Shown here one piece after another: positions 8,504-13,682 of a stretch of DNA of 18,734 nucleotides. A program made the position numbers and the translations under genes. This DNA comes from Candidatus Peribacterales bacterium. Lineage in GTDB: Bacteria > Patescibacteriota > Gracilibacteria > Peribacterales > Peribacteraceae. A model generated the notes under the pieces. That model worked only from the letters and a program-made list of their open reading frames with translations. It was not told the origin of the DNA and made no database searches. The stretch's first letter is position 1. Every line of letters starts with the position of its first letter. The DNA lies in NCBI GenBank assembly GCA_020059985.1, contig JAGVCI010000107.1, positions 1 to 18,734 of the forward strand, read 5' to 3'.

Positions 8504-8837
8504 AGACGAAGAGTTTATTGCGAATCTCTACAAGATGAACTTGGAGAAGCGCGGCGTCGACATCGAAATTGCCGGAAACGGTCAGCAGGCGCTCGCGGCT
8601 ATCGAGAGACAAGTGCCCGATCTTCTCATCCTCGATCTCCTCATGCCGGACATGGATGGGTTCCAGGTGCTCCAGGCGCTCAAGCCGAAGAACCTCACGC
8701 TCCCGATCGTGATCCTCACGAACCTGAGCCAGGACATCGACAAGCAGAAGTGCCAGGAGGCCGGCGCGAAAGATTTCTTCGTGAAGAGCGACCTCACCGT
8801 GGAGGACCTGTGGAACAAGATCAGTAAGTATCTTTAG
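8475..8837 (+). CDS. Single-domain response regulator (receiver only)
   Basis: 120 aa, a CheY-type receiver with no output domain. Visible residues: acidic pocket Glu10-Asp11 (IAEDEE), phospho-acceptor Asp54 (LILDLLMPDMDG), Thr82 (ILTN) and Lys104 (FFVKS). The start ATG 8475 lies 29 bp inside the kinase gene in another frame, so translation is probably coupled; the tract CCCCTTACCCCCCCTGCCG precedes it rather than an SD. With no DNA-binding domain it probably acts by protein-protein contact or in a phosphorelay. Its last 4 bp overlap the convergent gene at 8834-9181. Confidence 0.93.
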   Translation: MAKKRILIAEDEEFIANLYKMNLEKRGVDIEIAGNGQQALAAIERQVPDLLILDLLMPDMDGFQVLQALKPKNLTLPIVILTNLSQDIDKQKCQEAGAKDFFVKSDLTVEDLWNKISKYL

Positions 8838-9181
8838 TTCTGCTTCTTTCCACGCATCACGTCGGAGCCCGAGGGGCTGTCCCCCTGCGTGAAGAGGTTC
8901 ATTGCTTCGTTGATACTCGTATCGATCTTATGGACGAGTTGCTGTTGAGCGATATTCAGCGTGCCTGCGTCCTGACTGAGCAGGAGTTCCGTGTGCCACT
9001 TCACACTCGTGAGGAGGTCGTCGACCTGGTGGAAGATGCGCGCAAAGTCCTTCGGTCCCTTGCTCTCGCTGCGGAGGAGTTTGGTCAGTTGTTGCTGCTG
9101 GCGGATCACGAAGAGCAGTGCTCCACAGAGGAGAGAGAGTGTGCCGACGAGAAAACCGTTCAAGATCAGAGGGTCGACCAT
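8834..9181 (-). CDS. Membrane-anchored protein with a histidine-kinase DHp-like helical region but no ATPase domain
   Basis: 115 aa from ATG 9181 (GTG 9199 adds six). One N-terminal TM helix (LILNGFLVGTLSLLCGALLF) is followed by a Gln/Lys-rich linker and a two-helix region, FARIFHQVDDLLTSVKWHTE then LLLSQDAGTL, then a second amphipathic helix to about MNLF. By eye this aligns with the H-box of histidine kinases. The kinase encoded next door has ASHQLRTPLTAM, and CPR kinases commonly read SHQLRTPLTAIKWYTEMLL. His and Gln are kept (FHQ), but the RTP that follows is replaced by DDL, and no N/G boxes follow. It could be a phosphotransfer or dimerising partner for the adjacent two-component pair, or a degenerate kinase; both are inference. 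The C-terminus is a short polar tail. It is convergent with the response regulator. Confidence 0.6.
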   Translation of the reverse strand: MVDPLILNGFLVGTLSLLCGALLFVIRQQQQLTKLLRSESKGPKDFARIFHQVDDLLTSVKWHTELLLSQDAGTLNIAQQQLVHKIDTSINEAMNLFTQGDSPSGSDVMRGKKQN

Positions 9182-9189
9182 ATCGAGAT

Positions 9190-9198
9190 ATGATAGCA
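9190..9198 (-). promoter_or_regulatory. Extended -10 promoter of the DHp-like gene
   Basis: Minus strand TGCTATCAT: TGn plus -10 TATCAT (9190-9195). The predicted start is near 9183, so the mRNA would be leaderless or nearly so at ATG 9181, which is why that start is preferred over GTG 9199. Confidence 0.45.
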
Positions 9199-9265
9199 CG
9201 AAACGGCCCTTTTGAGTAGATCGGCTTTTCGTGGCAGGAAAGGCGAGATCGGCTAGAGTGGCGCC

Positions 9266-9817
9266 GTGGTAGCCATCAATCTCAGTCTCGGCTTGCTCAT
9301 GATGTTCACGGTGGTGCTCTTCTTCACCGCCCTGTTTACGTTCATTGCCAAGGTTCCGTTCGTTCCGACGTCGCAGAGAGTGGTCGACCAGATGCTGGAG
9401 GCCGCTGACCTCTCGGGTAATGAAGTCGTCTACGACCTGGGCGCGGGGGACGGTCGTTTTCTCATTTCCGCGAAGCGCAGATTTCCCGGTGTCACCGCAA
9501 TCGGGTTCGAGATGGTGCCGCTCGTGTGGTTCCTAGGAAAGATGCGGGTGCTCTTCTCGGGTCAGAAGGTGCAGTACCGTTTCGGGAATGCGCTCAAGCA
9601 CGAGATCCGCGACGCCAACTGCGTGTTCCTCTACCTCATCACCAGTCTTATGCCGATATTTGCGGCGAAATTCGACCGGGAACTACGGCCCGGGACTGTC
9701 GTCGTTTCGAATTCTTTCCCGTTCCCGGGACGAAACCCGATAAAGAAGTTTCAGGTGAAGGGGATCGTCGGGAAGACGAGCGTGTATGTGTATCGCTGGG
9801 AGCCCAAAAAAGTTTAA
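9266..9817 (+). CDS. Membrane-anchored class I SAM-dependent methyltransferase (FAM173-like)
   Basis: 183 aa. An N-terminal membrane helix (about 5-28) is followed by PFVPTSQRVVDQML and SAM-binding motif I VVYDLGAGDGRFL (54-66). An acidic residue (Glu82, GFE) ends strand 2. The layout 'membrane helix, VPT, motif I DLGxGDGR' resembles the FAM173/ANTKMT family of protein-lysine methyltransferases, so a protein substrate is plausible but not shown. The start is GTG 9266; a weak -10 TAGAGT (9254-9259) would make it leaderless. The next in-frame ATG codons (9296 region) would cut into the membrane helix. Its 3' 170 bp lie antisense to the 3' end of comEC. Divergently transcribed from the DHp-like gene. 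Confidence 0.8.
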   Translation: MVAINLSLGLLMMFTVVLFFTALFTFIAKVPFVPTSQRVVDQMLEAADLSGNEVVYDLGAGDGRFLISAKRRFPGVTAIGFEMVPLVWFLGKMRVLFSGQKVQYRFGNALKHEIRDANCVFLYLITSLMPIFAAKFDRELRPGTVVVSNSFPFPGRNPIKKFQVKGIVGKTSVYVYRWEPKKV

Positions 9818-11252
9818 AGAGGATGATCGCCACGGTGGCGCCGGTGATGAGGAAGCTGAAAAGTGGGGAAACAGTGACTGATGCTCCTGGAACGAGAGCG
9901 AAAATTTGTGCGATGAGGACGATCCACTCGAGTGTGACCCACGTGATGTAGGCGACGCACTGACCGAGAGGAAAAGTCAGCACACTCACAATCACCGATG
10001 AAAATCCGAGCAGCATCGCGAGGGGAATCGCGGGTGCTGCGAGGAGATTCGTCACAGGAGCAACGAGTGATACCTCTCCGAAGTGCATGGCGAGCAGCGG
10101 GAGTGTCGCGATCTCGGCAGCGACGGTCATCTGTACGGCATCGCGGACGCCGAGTTTCTCCGGAAGCCATCGAAAGAGCGGCCGAATATGCGGCCCGATC
10201 TCCGTGAGTCCAAAAACCGCAGCGAACGAGAGCTGAAAACCTGCGTCGTACCAGAGCTGAAGGGGATTCCACACAGTGAGGACACCTAAGGTCCAGAGAA
10301 TGAGGAGTCGCGCGTTCTGTTTTCGTCCCAGATGGAGTGCGACGAGACCGAGGCTGCCCATGAGTGCCGCGCGTACGACTGCAGCGGATGCTCCAACGAA
10401 GATGGTGAACACCCAAATACCGATGATGGCCGGCACCAGTCGCCACTGGAGTGGGAGCCACAAGGTGAGTGCGGTCATGACCACGACGACGATCGTCATG
10501 TTGTACCCCGAGATCGCGATGATGTGACTGAGTCCCACACGTCGGAAATCCTCGGTGAGTGCCTCGGGGATTCCTTTACGAGACCCGGTGAGGAGTCCTG
10601 CGAGGAATGAGGCGTGCGGTTCGGGGTAGAGGCGATTGATCTGTCCTTCGAAGCGGTCTTTGAGAGTGTAGAGACCCGCGAAGAGTGGATTTCCTCCGCT
10701 CGAGAGCCGCGTGATATCGGCAAACGAGATAAGCCCGGTGATGCCGTATCGCTTGAGGTATAGGTCGTAGTGAAAATCTTCGATCGGCTCGGGTTTTTCG
10801 AGTGTGCCGCGCACACTGATCCCATCACCGTAGTAGAAGAGCGGCCAACCACTGCGATCACTCACGAGAACTTTTCCTGAAACCTTTATTTCTCCATTTT
10901 CAGTGGTGAGTGATTTCACTGAGACGGTGTACTTCGTCTGCATCGGTCGACGGTCGGGCTCATCACTGATGACTCCGGTGATCGTCACTTTCTGTTTTGT
11001 TGTATACCAGTCGATCGTCTCGGGTGTAGGAATCGTCGTCACACGCATGACAGCGAGAAGTGCCACGGCGACGCCTAGAGACAGTGCAAAAATGGGCGCG
11101 CGTGCGCGTGGAAACACAAAGGCATGGCAGGCGGTCAGGCCAAGGAGGACCCAGAGCCACCGTGGATACACCGGAAGTTGCCACCACTGCAGTGTGAACG
11201 CAGTCGTGAGGAGAGCGCCGAGGAAGAGAAAGGAGAGAGTGGAGTGTCGCAC
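9648..11252 (-). CDS. comEC: ComEC/Rec2-type DNA uptake channel, without the C-terminal metallo-beta-lactamase domain
   Basis: 534 aa, a multi-pass inner-membrane protein for import of single-stranded DNA in natural transformation. Residues about 5-180 form the N-terminal module (two or three TM helices, then an OB-like beta region with VTITGVISDEPD and VSGKVLV). Residues about 205-480 form the competence domain with the hallmark VGLSHIIAISGYNMT (239-253) and many TM helices, including FVGASAAVVRAALMG and YDAGFQLSF. The C-terminal hydrolase domain of longer ComEC proteins is absent. The core ends near FKLFWAPS; the last ~56 residues are Ser/Arg/Pro-rich, unlike the rest, and lie entirely antisense to the methyltransferase. 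The start GTG 11252 immediately follows the rsmA stop TGA, so the two genes form an operon with coupled translation. Confidence 0.88.
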   Translation of the reverse strand: MRHSTLSFLFLGALLTTAFTLQWWQLPVYPRWLWVLLGLTACHAFVFPRARAPIFALSLGVAVALLAVMRVTTIPTPETIDWYTTKQKVTITGVISDEPDRRPMQTKYTVSVKSLTTENGEIKVSGKVLVSDRSGWPLFYYGDGISVRGTLEKPEPIEDFHYDLYLKRYGITGLISFADITRLSSGGNPLFAGLYTLKDRFEGQINRLYPEPHASFLAGLLTGSRKGIPEALTEDFRRVGLSHIIAISGYNMTIVVVVMTALTLWLPLQWRLVPAIIGIWVFTIFVGASAAVVRAALMGSLGLVALHLGRKQNARLLILWTLGVLTVWNPLQLWYDAGFQLSFAAVFGLTEIGPHIRPLFRWLPEKLGVRDAVQMTVAAEIATLPLLAMHFGEVSLVAPVTNLLAAPAIPLAMLLGFSSVIVSVLTFPLGQCVAYITWVTLEWIVLIAQIFALVPGASVTVSPLFSFLITGATVAIILFKLFWAPSDTHTRSSSRRSPSPETSLSGFVPGTGKNSKRRQSRAVVPGRISPQISA

Positions 11253-12062
11253 TCATCTATTCTTCAGATTTCGCTCAGCCAGCGCGATCCATTCATCGAT
11301 AGTCAGTGTCTGCGGCCGCCGCGTTGGGTCTATCCCAAGCGCTTCTAGACGTTCCATGCCTTCGGGGAACGCACCCAAAGTGTTCCGGAGCATTTTGCGT
11401 TTTTGGCTGAAACCGAGCTTCGTCAGACGGAAAATCTCCTCGATGACATCAGGCGTTGTGCGGGATTTCGTGAAGCACTCAATGTGGAGCACTGCCGAGT
11501 CTACTTTCGGCGGAGGGAGGAATGATCCAGGTGGAACTTTCGTGACGATACGCGGGGTCCCGAACAGAGCGACCAAGATCGTGAGCATTCCGGCATCCTC
11601 CGCATCGCAAATTTTCTCGGCAACTTCGCGTTGGATGAGCAGCGTGAGCGTCGTCGGGGTGACTGAGGATTCTAAAAACGCGTGGCGGAGCAGGGGAGAG
11701 GTGATGTGGTAGGGAATATTCGCAACGATCTTGTAAGGAGTAGTTGGGAATGCAACCGAGAGCGCATTATCGTTGATCACCTCGAGGTTCTTGGGGTCTC
11801 CCGTCCATTCTGTGAGGAGAGCAATCAACCCGCGATCCAATTCGATCGCGGTCACGGTCTTCGCATGTTCGACGAGAAGCTTCGTGAGTACTCCTATTCC
11901 CGGTCCAATCTCGACGACATGATCAGTGGATTGGATATCCGCGGCTTCCATGATTTTCTCGAGCACTGTTTCGTCGATCAAAAAATGCTGGCCGAGGTTG
12001 GTGTTCAGCCAGACGCCGTGACGAGAGAGGAAATTCCGGAGTGTGGTCGAGAGATCGGGCAT
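11253..12062 (-). CDS. rsmA: 16S rRNA (adenine1518/1519-N6)-dimethyltransferase RsmA/KsgA
   Basis: 269 aa, near the usual family length. It dimethylates two adjacent adenines in helix 45 of 16S rRNA during 30S maturation. Seen: NLGQHFLID (22-30), SAM motif I EIGPGIGVLT (51-60), acidic Glu74 after strand 2 (AIELD), D98 in INDNAL, and catalytic motif IV NIPYHI (115-120). The C-terminal part has PPPKVDSAV and FSQKRKMLRNTL, typical of the family. The start ATG 12062 lies only 9 nt after a -10 box, so the mRNA is probably leaderless, and there is no SD. First gene of an rsmA-comEC operon. Divergent from the small-gene cluster starting at 12115. Confidence 0.95.
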   Translation of the reverse strand: MPDLSTTLRNFLSRHGVWLNTNLGQHFLIDETVLEKIMEAADIQSTDHVVEIGPGIGVLTKLLVEHAKTVTAIELDRGLIALLTEWTGDPKNLEVINDNALSVAFPTTPYKIVANIPYHITSPLLRHAFLESSVTPTTLTLLIQREVAEKICDAEDAGMLTILVALFGTPRIVTKVPPGSFLPPPKVDSAVLHIECFTKSRTTPDVIEEIFRLTKLGFSQKRKMLRNTLGAFPEGMERLEALGIDPTRRPQTLTIDEWIALAERNLKNR

Positions 12063-12070
12063 ACCGAGAG

Positions 12071-12076
12071 ACTATA
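12071..12076 (-). promoter_or_regulatory. -10 box of the rsmA-comEC operon
   Basis: Minus strand TATAGT; the -35 region is weak (TTCCAT at 18 nt). The predicted start is near 12064, giving a leaderless or nearly leaderless rsmA message. Confidence 0.45.
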
Positions 12077-12114
12077 CGGGTTTGGCACCAATGCATGGAA
12101 GAATGAGCGAATTC

Positions 12115-12142
12115 TTGACTGAGGCGCAGCACCGTTTATAAT
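12115..12142 (+). promoter_or_regulatory. Strong promoter of attenuator unit A
   Basis: -35 TTGACT (12115-12120), 16-nt spacer, -10 TATAAT (12137-12142). The expected start, 12148-12150, coincides with the ATG of the aromatic leader peptide. Confidence 0.85.
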
Positions 12143-12149
12143 GCGGTCG

Positions 12150-12218
12150 ATGTCACTTCAGACATTCTCCTACGGTTTCTTTTCCTACGCGTGGTTTACA
12201 CGCGGGGTGAAGCTGTAG
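12150..12218 (+). CDS. Aromatic-rich leader peptide (unit A)
   Basis: 22 codons then TAG. The peptide reads MSLQTFSYGFFSYAWF then TRGVKL: seven aromatic residues (F6, Y8, F10, F11, Y13, W15, F16) packed in eleven positions. It begins 8 nt after a consensus -10 box, so it should be translated from a leaderless transcript. It is followed 31 nt later by an intrinsic terminator. The last four codons (GGG GTG AAG CTG) form the 5' arm of a competing antiterminator. This is the architecture of trp/phe-type attenuator leaders, where a ribosome stalled at aromatic codons for lack of charged tRNA allows readthrough. The controlled gene here is not an aromatic biosynthesis gene. It could alternatively be an independent micropeptide gene. 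Confidence 0.65.
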   Translation: MSLQTFSYGFFSYAWFTRGVKL

Positions 12219-12251
12219 TGAGTTTTTGAAAGCCTAGTTCAGCTTCATCCC
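12205..12251 (+). promoter_or_regulatory. Antiterminator stem of unit A
   Basis: 5' arm GGGTGAAGCTG (12205-12215), inside the last leader codons, pairs with CAGCTTCATCCC (12240-12251): 11 bp with one bulged T. The 3' arm includes the CCC at 12249-12251 that starts the terminator stem, so the two structures exclude each other. A ribosome at the leader stop codon would cover the 5' arm and favour termination. Confidence 0.6.
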
Positions 12252-12273
12252 GACACAAGAAGTCGGGTTTTTT
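12249..12273 (+). terminator. Attenuator terminator of unit A
   Basis: Stem CCCGAC/GTCGGG (12249-12254, 12262-12267), 7-nt loop, then six T. It lies 22 nt before the downstream gene's ATG. Confidence 0.85.
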
Positions 12274-12278
12274 ATAAT
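12250..12278 (+). promoter_or_regulatory. Possible second promoter overlapping the unit A terminator
   Basis: CCGACA (12250-12255, four of six -35 matches), 17-nt spacer, perfect -10 TATAAT (12273-12278). The predicted start near 12285 is 10 nt before ATG 12295. If active, the 82-aa gene could be expressed without readthrough of the attenuator. Confidence 0.35.
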
Positions 12279-12294
12279 TTTTCTTCTTCATTCT

Positions 12295-12543
12295 ATGGAT
12301 ACTCTTTCTTCCTCCTCATCGCGCGATGAGAAAATCATCAGCGCCGCTCAGCGGCACCTTCTTCCGTCTACCGGTCGATTCAGGCTGGATGGTGTGGGTG
12401 ACTTCGACACACAGGCTCAATGTGTCGCGGAGATTGAGTCTCTGAAGGACCCACGACGTGCAGAAGTCATGTCTCTTCTTGAGAAGATGCTCACAAATCG
12501 AGAAGTGAAGATTGATGCCGAAGCAGAAAAGTCGGTCGCATAA
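12295..12543 (+). CDS. Small hypothetical protein (82 aa) downstream of the aromatic attenuator
   Basis: 82 aa, not recognised. A Ser-rich N-terminus (DTLSSSSSRDEK) precedes a soluble, mostly helical, charged protein with a single Cys (QAQCVAEIESLKD) and a likely helix at RRAEVMSLLEKMLTNREVK. There is no signal peptide or membrane segment. ATG 12295 has no SD but a pure pyrimidine run with one A (TTTTCTTCTTCATTCT) directly upstream. Its position right after the leader peptide and terminator suggests it is the controlled gene of unit A. No obvious terminator hairpin follows its stop before the T-rich stretch at 12544-12556. Confidence 0.6.
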   Translation: MDTLSSSSSRDEKIISAAQRHLLPSTGRFRLDGVGDFDTQAQCVAEIESLKDPRRAEVMSLLEKMLTNREVKIDAEAEKSVA

Positions 12544-12587
12544 TTTCTTTTTTTTGTCATTCGCCTCTTGCGCCTACTGGGAATAAG

Positions 12588-12697
12588 AGACGGATGACAA
12601 CGCGAGATGAAAGCGTAGAAAGGAGTTCTCTTTAATCGCTGTCTCGCACAGTTATCCGTTACGGCTGGCTAATGATCTCCCTCTTAGCCAGCCAATT
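12588..12697 (+). ncRNA. Candidate structured small RNA ending in an intrinsic terminator
   Basis: Between the 82-aa gene and unit B the sequence folds on itself by eye. ACGGATGAC (12590-12598) pairs with GTTATCCGT (12651-12659), with one G-T pair. After a 3x3 internal loop, GCGAGA (12602-12607) pairs with TCTCGC (12642-12647). Then AGCG (12612-12615) pairs with CGCT (12637-12640). The terminator hairpin at 12663-12693 follows within 4 nt. A 13-codon ORF (ATG 12594 to TAA 12635) also lies inside and could make this a fourth leader. No good promoter is seen; a TTGTCA at 12554 lacks a proper -10. It may instead be a structured 3' UTR of the 82-aa gene. Confidence 0.4.
12663..12697 (+). terminator. 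Intrinsic terminator before unit B
   Basis: Perfect 10-bp stem GGCTGGCTAA/TTAGCCAGCC (12663-12672, 12684-12693) with an 11-nt loop, followed by AATTTT. It insulates unit B from upstream transcription. Confidence 0.7.
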
Positions 12698-12703
12698 TTG
12701 ACA

Positions 12704-12731
12704 TTGACTTAAAAGTAATCAGGAGTACTAT
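12704..12731 (+). promoter_or_regulatory. Promoter of attenuator unit B
   Basis: -35 TTGACT (12704-12709), 16-nt spacer, -10 TACTAT (12726-12731). An overlapping TTGACA at 12698 has a 22-nt spacer, too long. The predicted start near 12738 is about 5 nt before the leader ATG. Confidence 0.65.
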
Positions 12732-12742
12732 TTGGCCAACAA

Positions 12743-12805
12743 ATGGCTTCTACTTGCTCCGTTTTCGCTTTCCTCCCGACCCCGCCGCGTGCGAGGACGG
12801 TGTAG
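12743..12805 (+). CDS. Leader peptide of unit B
   Basis: 20 codons then TAG: MASTCSVFAFLPTPPRARTV. It starts about 5 nt from the predicted transcript start, without SD, and ends 20 nt before a terminator. The Pro-rich stretch LPTPP and the Arg/Thr codons are candidate stalling sites, but no single amino acid dominates, so the signal it reads is unclear. The stop codon sits inside the 5' arm of an antiterminator stem. It could also be a free micropeptide. Confidence 0.5.
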   Translation: MASTCSVFAFLPTPPRARTV

Positions 12806-12828
12806 CGTGAGTGAAAACTCCGTGCGCC
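12799..12828 (+). promoter_or_regulatory. Antiterminator stem of unit B
   Basis: GGTGTAGCGTGAG (12799-12811) pairs with CTCCGTGCGCC (12818-12828) in 11 pairs, two of them G-T, with two bulges and a TGAAAA loop. The 5' arm spans the leader stop codon TAG (12803-12805). The 3' arm overlaps the terminator's 5' arm at 12825-12828, so the structures compete. Confidence 0.5.
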
Positions 12829-12856
12829 CTCCTCCAGTAGATAGGGCGTTTTTTTT
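12825..12856 (+). terminator. Attenuator terminator of unit B
   Basis: Stem CGCCCT/AGGGCG (12825-12830, 12843-12848) with a 12-nt loop, followed by eight T. It ends 17 nt before the next ATG. Confidence 0.75.
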
Positions 12857-12872
12857 ATTTTCACTTTCACCT

Positions 12873-13226
12873 ATGACTATTGAACACTACATCGACGGGT
12901 CACGCGAAGTGGATAACGATTCCCACATCCTTTCCAAAATTTCTGATCACGATCTGCGGACGAAGTTGGAGCGTTGTCTTACCGGAGGTCAACTACCTGA
13001 AGAAATTCGCGTACGACTTGGGTTCGTTGACGGATCACCAAAGGAAATAGTGGAGCGACTGGAACGAGAAAACGGAAATTTTCGGGGACGACTCGTGAAC
13101 GCAGTCGATAATTTTCTCCATGGGGTCGCGGAGAGTCACAAACCAGAGCCTCAGGAGATTCTTGATGCTCGCAAGCAATGGTTTACGGACAAAGGGAAAA
13201 ATCCGGACACGTATTTGCCAATGTAA
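12873..13226 (+). CDS. Small hypothetical protein (117 aa) downstream of attenuator B
   Basis: 117 aa, not recognised. A soluble, charged, mainly helical protein: SHILSKISDHDLRTKLERCL, then GGQLPEEIRVRLGFVDGSPKE, then a helix with RLVNAVDNFLHGV, and a C-terminus KQWFTDKGKNPDTYLPM. One Cys; no signal peptide or membrane helix. The frame stays open upstream to 12732, but that stretch contains the leader peptide and terminator in another frame, so ATG 12873 is taken as the start; a TTTTCACTTTCACCT tract precedes it and there is no SD. No independent promoter is visible after the terminator, so expression should depend on readthrough. A short hairpin CCGCC/GGCGG follows at 13258-13271. Confidence 0.65.
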   Translation: MTIEHYIDGSREVDNDSHILSKISDHDLRTKLERCLTGGQLPEEIRVRLGFVDGSPKEIVERLERENGNFRGRLVNAVDNFLHGVAESHKPEPQEILDARKQWFTDKGKNPDTYLPM

Positions 13227-13276
13227 CCAGCGATCTACCCTCTGATATACTGAGAAGCCGCCTTATGGCGGTAAAT

Positions 13277-13309
13277 AAGGGGGATGGTTTCGAAAGAAAC
13301 CACCCCCTT
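13277..13309 (-). terminator. Hairpin terminator after the 44-aa gene
   Basis: AAGGGGG and TGGTTTC pair with GAAACCA and CCCCCTT: 14 bp with one bulge and a 4-nt loop. It lies 18 nt beyond the stop of the minus-strand 44-aa gene. On that strand the following tract is only ATTTA, so termination may be moderate. It could also act as the 3' end of the 117-aa transcript. Confidence 0.6.
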
Positions 13310-13326
13310 GTGCTGATCAACGAGCC

Positions 13327-13461
13327 TCACGCACGAATTATCCAACGATTGGTCCAGCGTCGCTGCAAGTTGCGCCAGAATGCGCGTTTTTTGCGGCGTC
13401 GACTGTCGACAGTGCGGCTGGGACGTCGGTTTGCCGAGCGTGCAGTCTTGAGTGTCTTCAT
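13327..13461 (-). CDS. Small strongly cationic Trp/Arg-rich protein (44 aa)
   Basis: 44 codons then TGA, not recognised. It has 17 Lys/Arg and one acidic residue, a net charge near +16. The C-terminal half holds RRRKKRAFWRNLQ then RRWTNRWIIRA. W29, L32, W36 and W40 fall on one face of a helix with Arg on the other, an amphipathic pattern seen in membrane-active peptides and also in small nucleic-acid binders. It has the only textbook SD in the window: AAAGGAG, then 6 nt, then ATG 13461. Upstream are a strong promoter (13745-13774), a leader peptide, a terminator and a structured 5' UTR. A strong hairpin follows the stop. An antisense 72-codon ORF from ATG 13265 overlaps it and is judged less likely. 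Confidence 0.6.
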   Translation of the reverse strand: MKTLKTARSANRRPSRTVDSRRRKKRAFWRNLQRRWTNRWIIRA

Positions 13462-13500
13462 AGCTGACTCCTTTCTTGTCTAGAGGACCGTTGATCGAAA

Positions 13501-13568
13501 CTGCTTTGCCCCGGGCGCCTCTACTCCGAGTAGAGAGCCCGCCGCCAGTAAACGGAATGAGAAAGCAG
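13501..13568 (-). promoter_or_regulatory. Structured 5' UTR upstream of the 44-aa gene
   Basis: CTGCTTT (13501-13507) and AAAGCAG (13562-13568) close a domain. Inside it, GGGC/GCCC (13513-13516, 13537-13540) flanks an 8-bp CTCTACTC/GAGTAGAG stem (13519-13535). The fold ends about 30 nt before the SD. It may be a regulatory RNA domain; no known riboswitch class is recognised. Confidence 0.45.
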
Positions 13569-13602
13569 ATCGCTAGTTCGTAGAAGTGGTGTGAAGGAAC
13601 GG

Positions 13603-13631
13603 AAAAATGCCCTTTCTCTTGGGAGGAAGGG
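13603..13631 (-). terminator. Attenuator terminator of unit C
   Basis: On the minus strand CCCTTCCTC pairs with GAGAAAGGG around a CCAA loop (9 bp, one wobble at 13615/13626), followed by CA and TTTTT (13603-13607). It lies 25 nt after the leader stop and about 140 nt before the 44-aa gene. Confidence 0.6.
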
Positions 13632-13682
13632 GGAGGAATGCAGTTCACGAATCTGTTATCGATGCATACGCAGACCCCCTTC
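13626..13682 (-). promoter_or_regulatory. Antiterminator stem of unit C
   Basis: Minus strand GAAGGGGG (13675-13682), in leader codons GAA-GGG-GGT, pairs perfectly (8 bp, 6 of them G-C) with CCCCCTTC (13626-13633), which overlaps the terminator's 5' arm (13623-13631). Confidence 0.5.

Noticed and set aside
12663..12693. GGCTAATGATCTCC, reminiscent of part of a fluoride riboswitch
   Set aside because: The conserved 5' half of that riboswitch is missing, and these bases are explained by a perfect 10-bp terminator stem and its loop.
13265..13483. 72-codon plus-strand ORF overlapping the 44-aa gene, with an extended -10 (TGATATACT) upstream
   Set aside because: Both strands give Arg-rich peptides because the DNA is CG-rich. 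The minus-strand frame has an SD, a following hairpin and an upstream promoter; this one has only a possible -10. It remains a weaker alternative.
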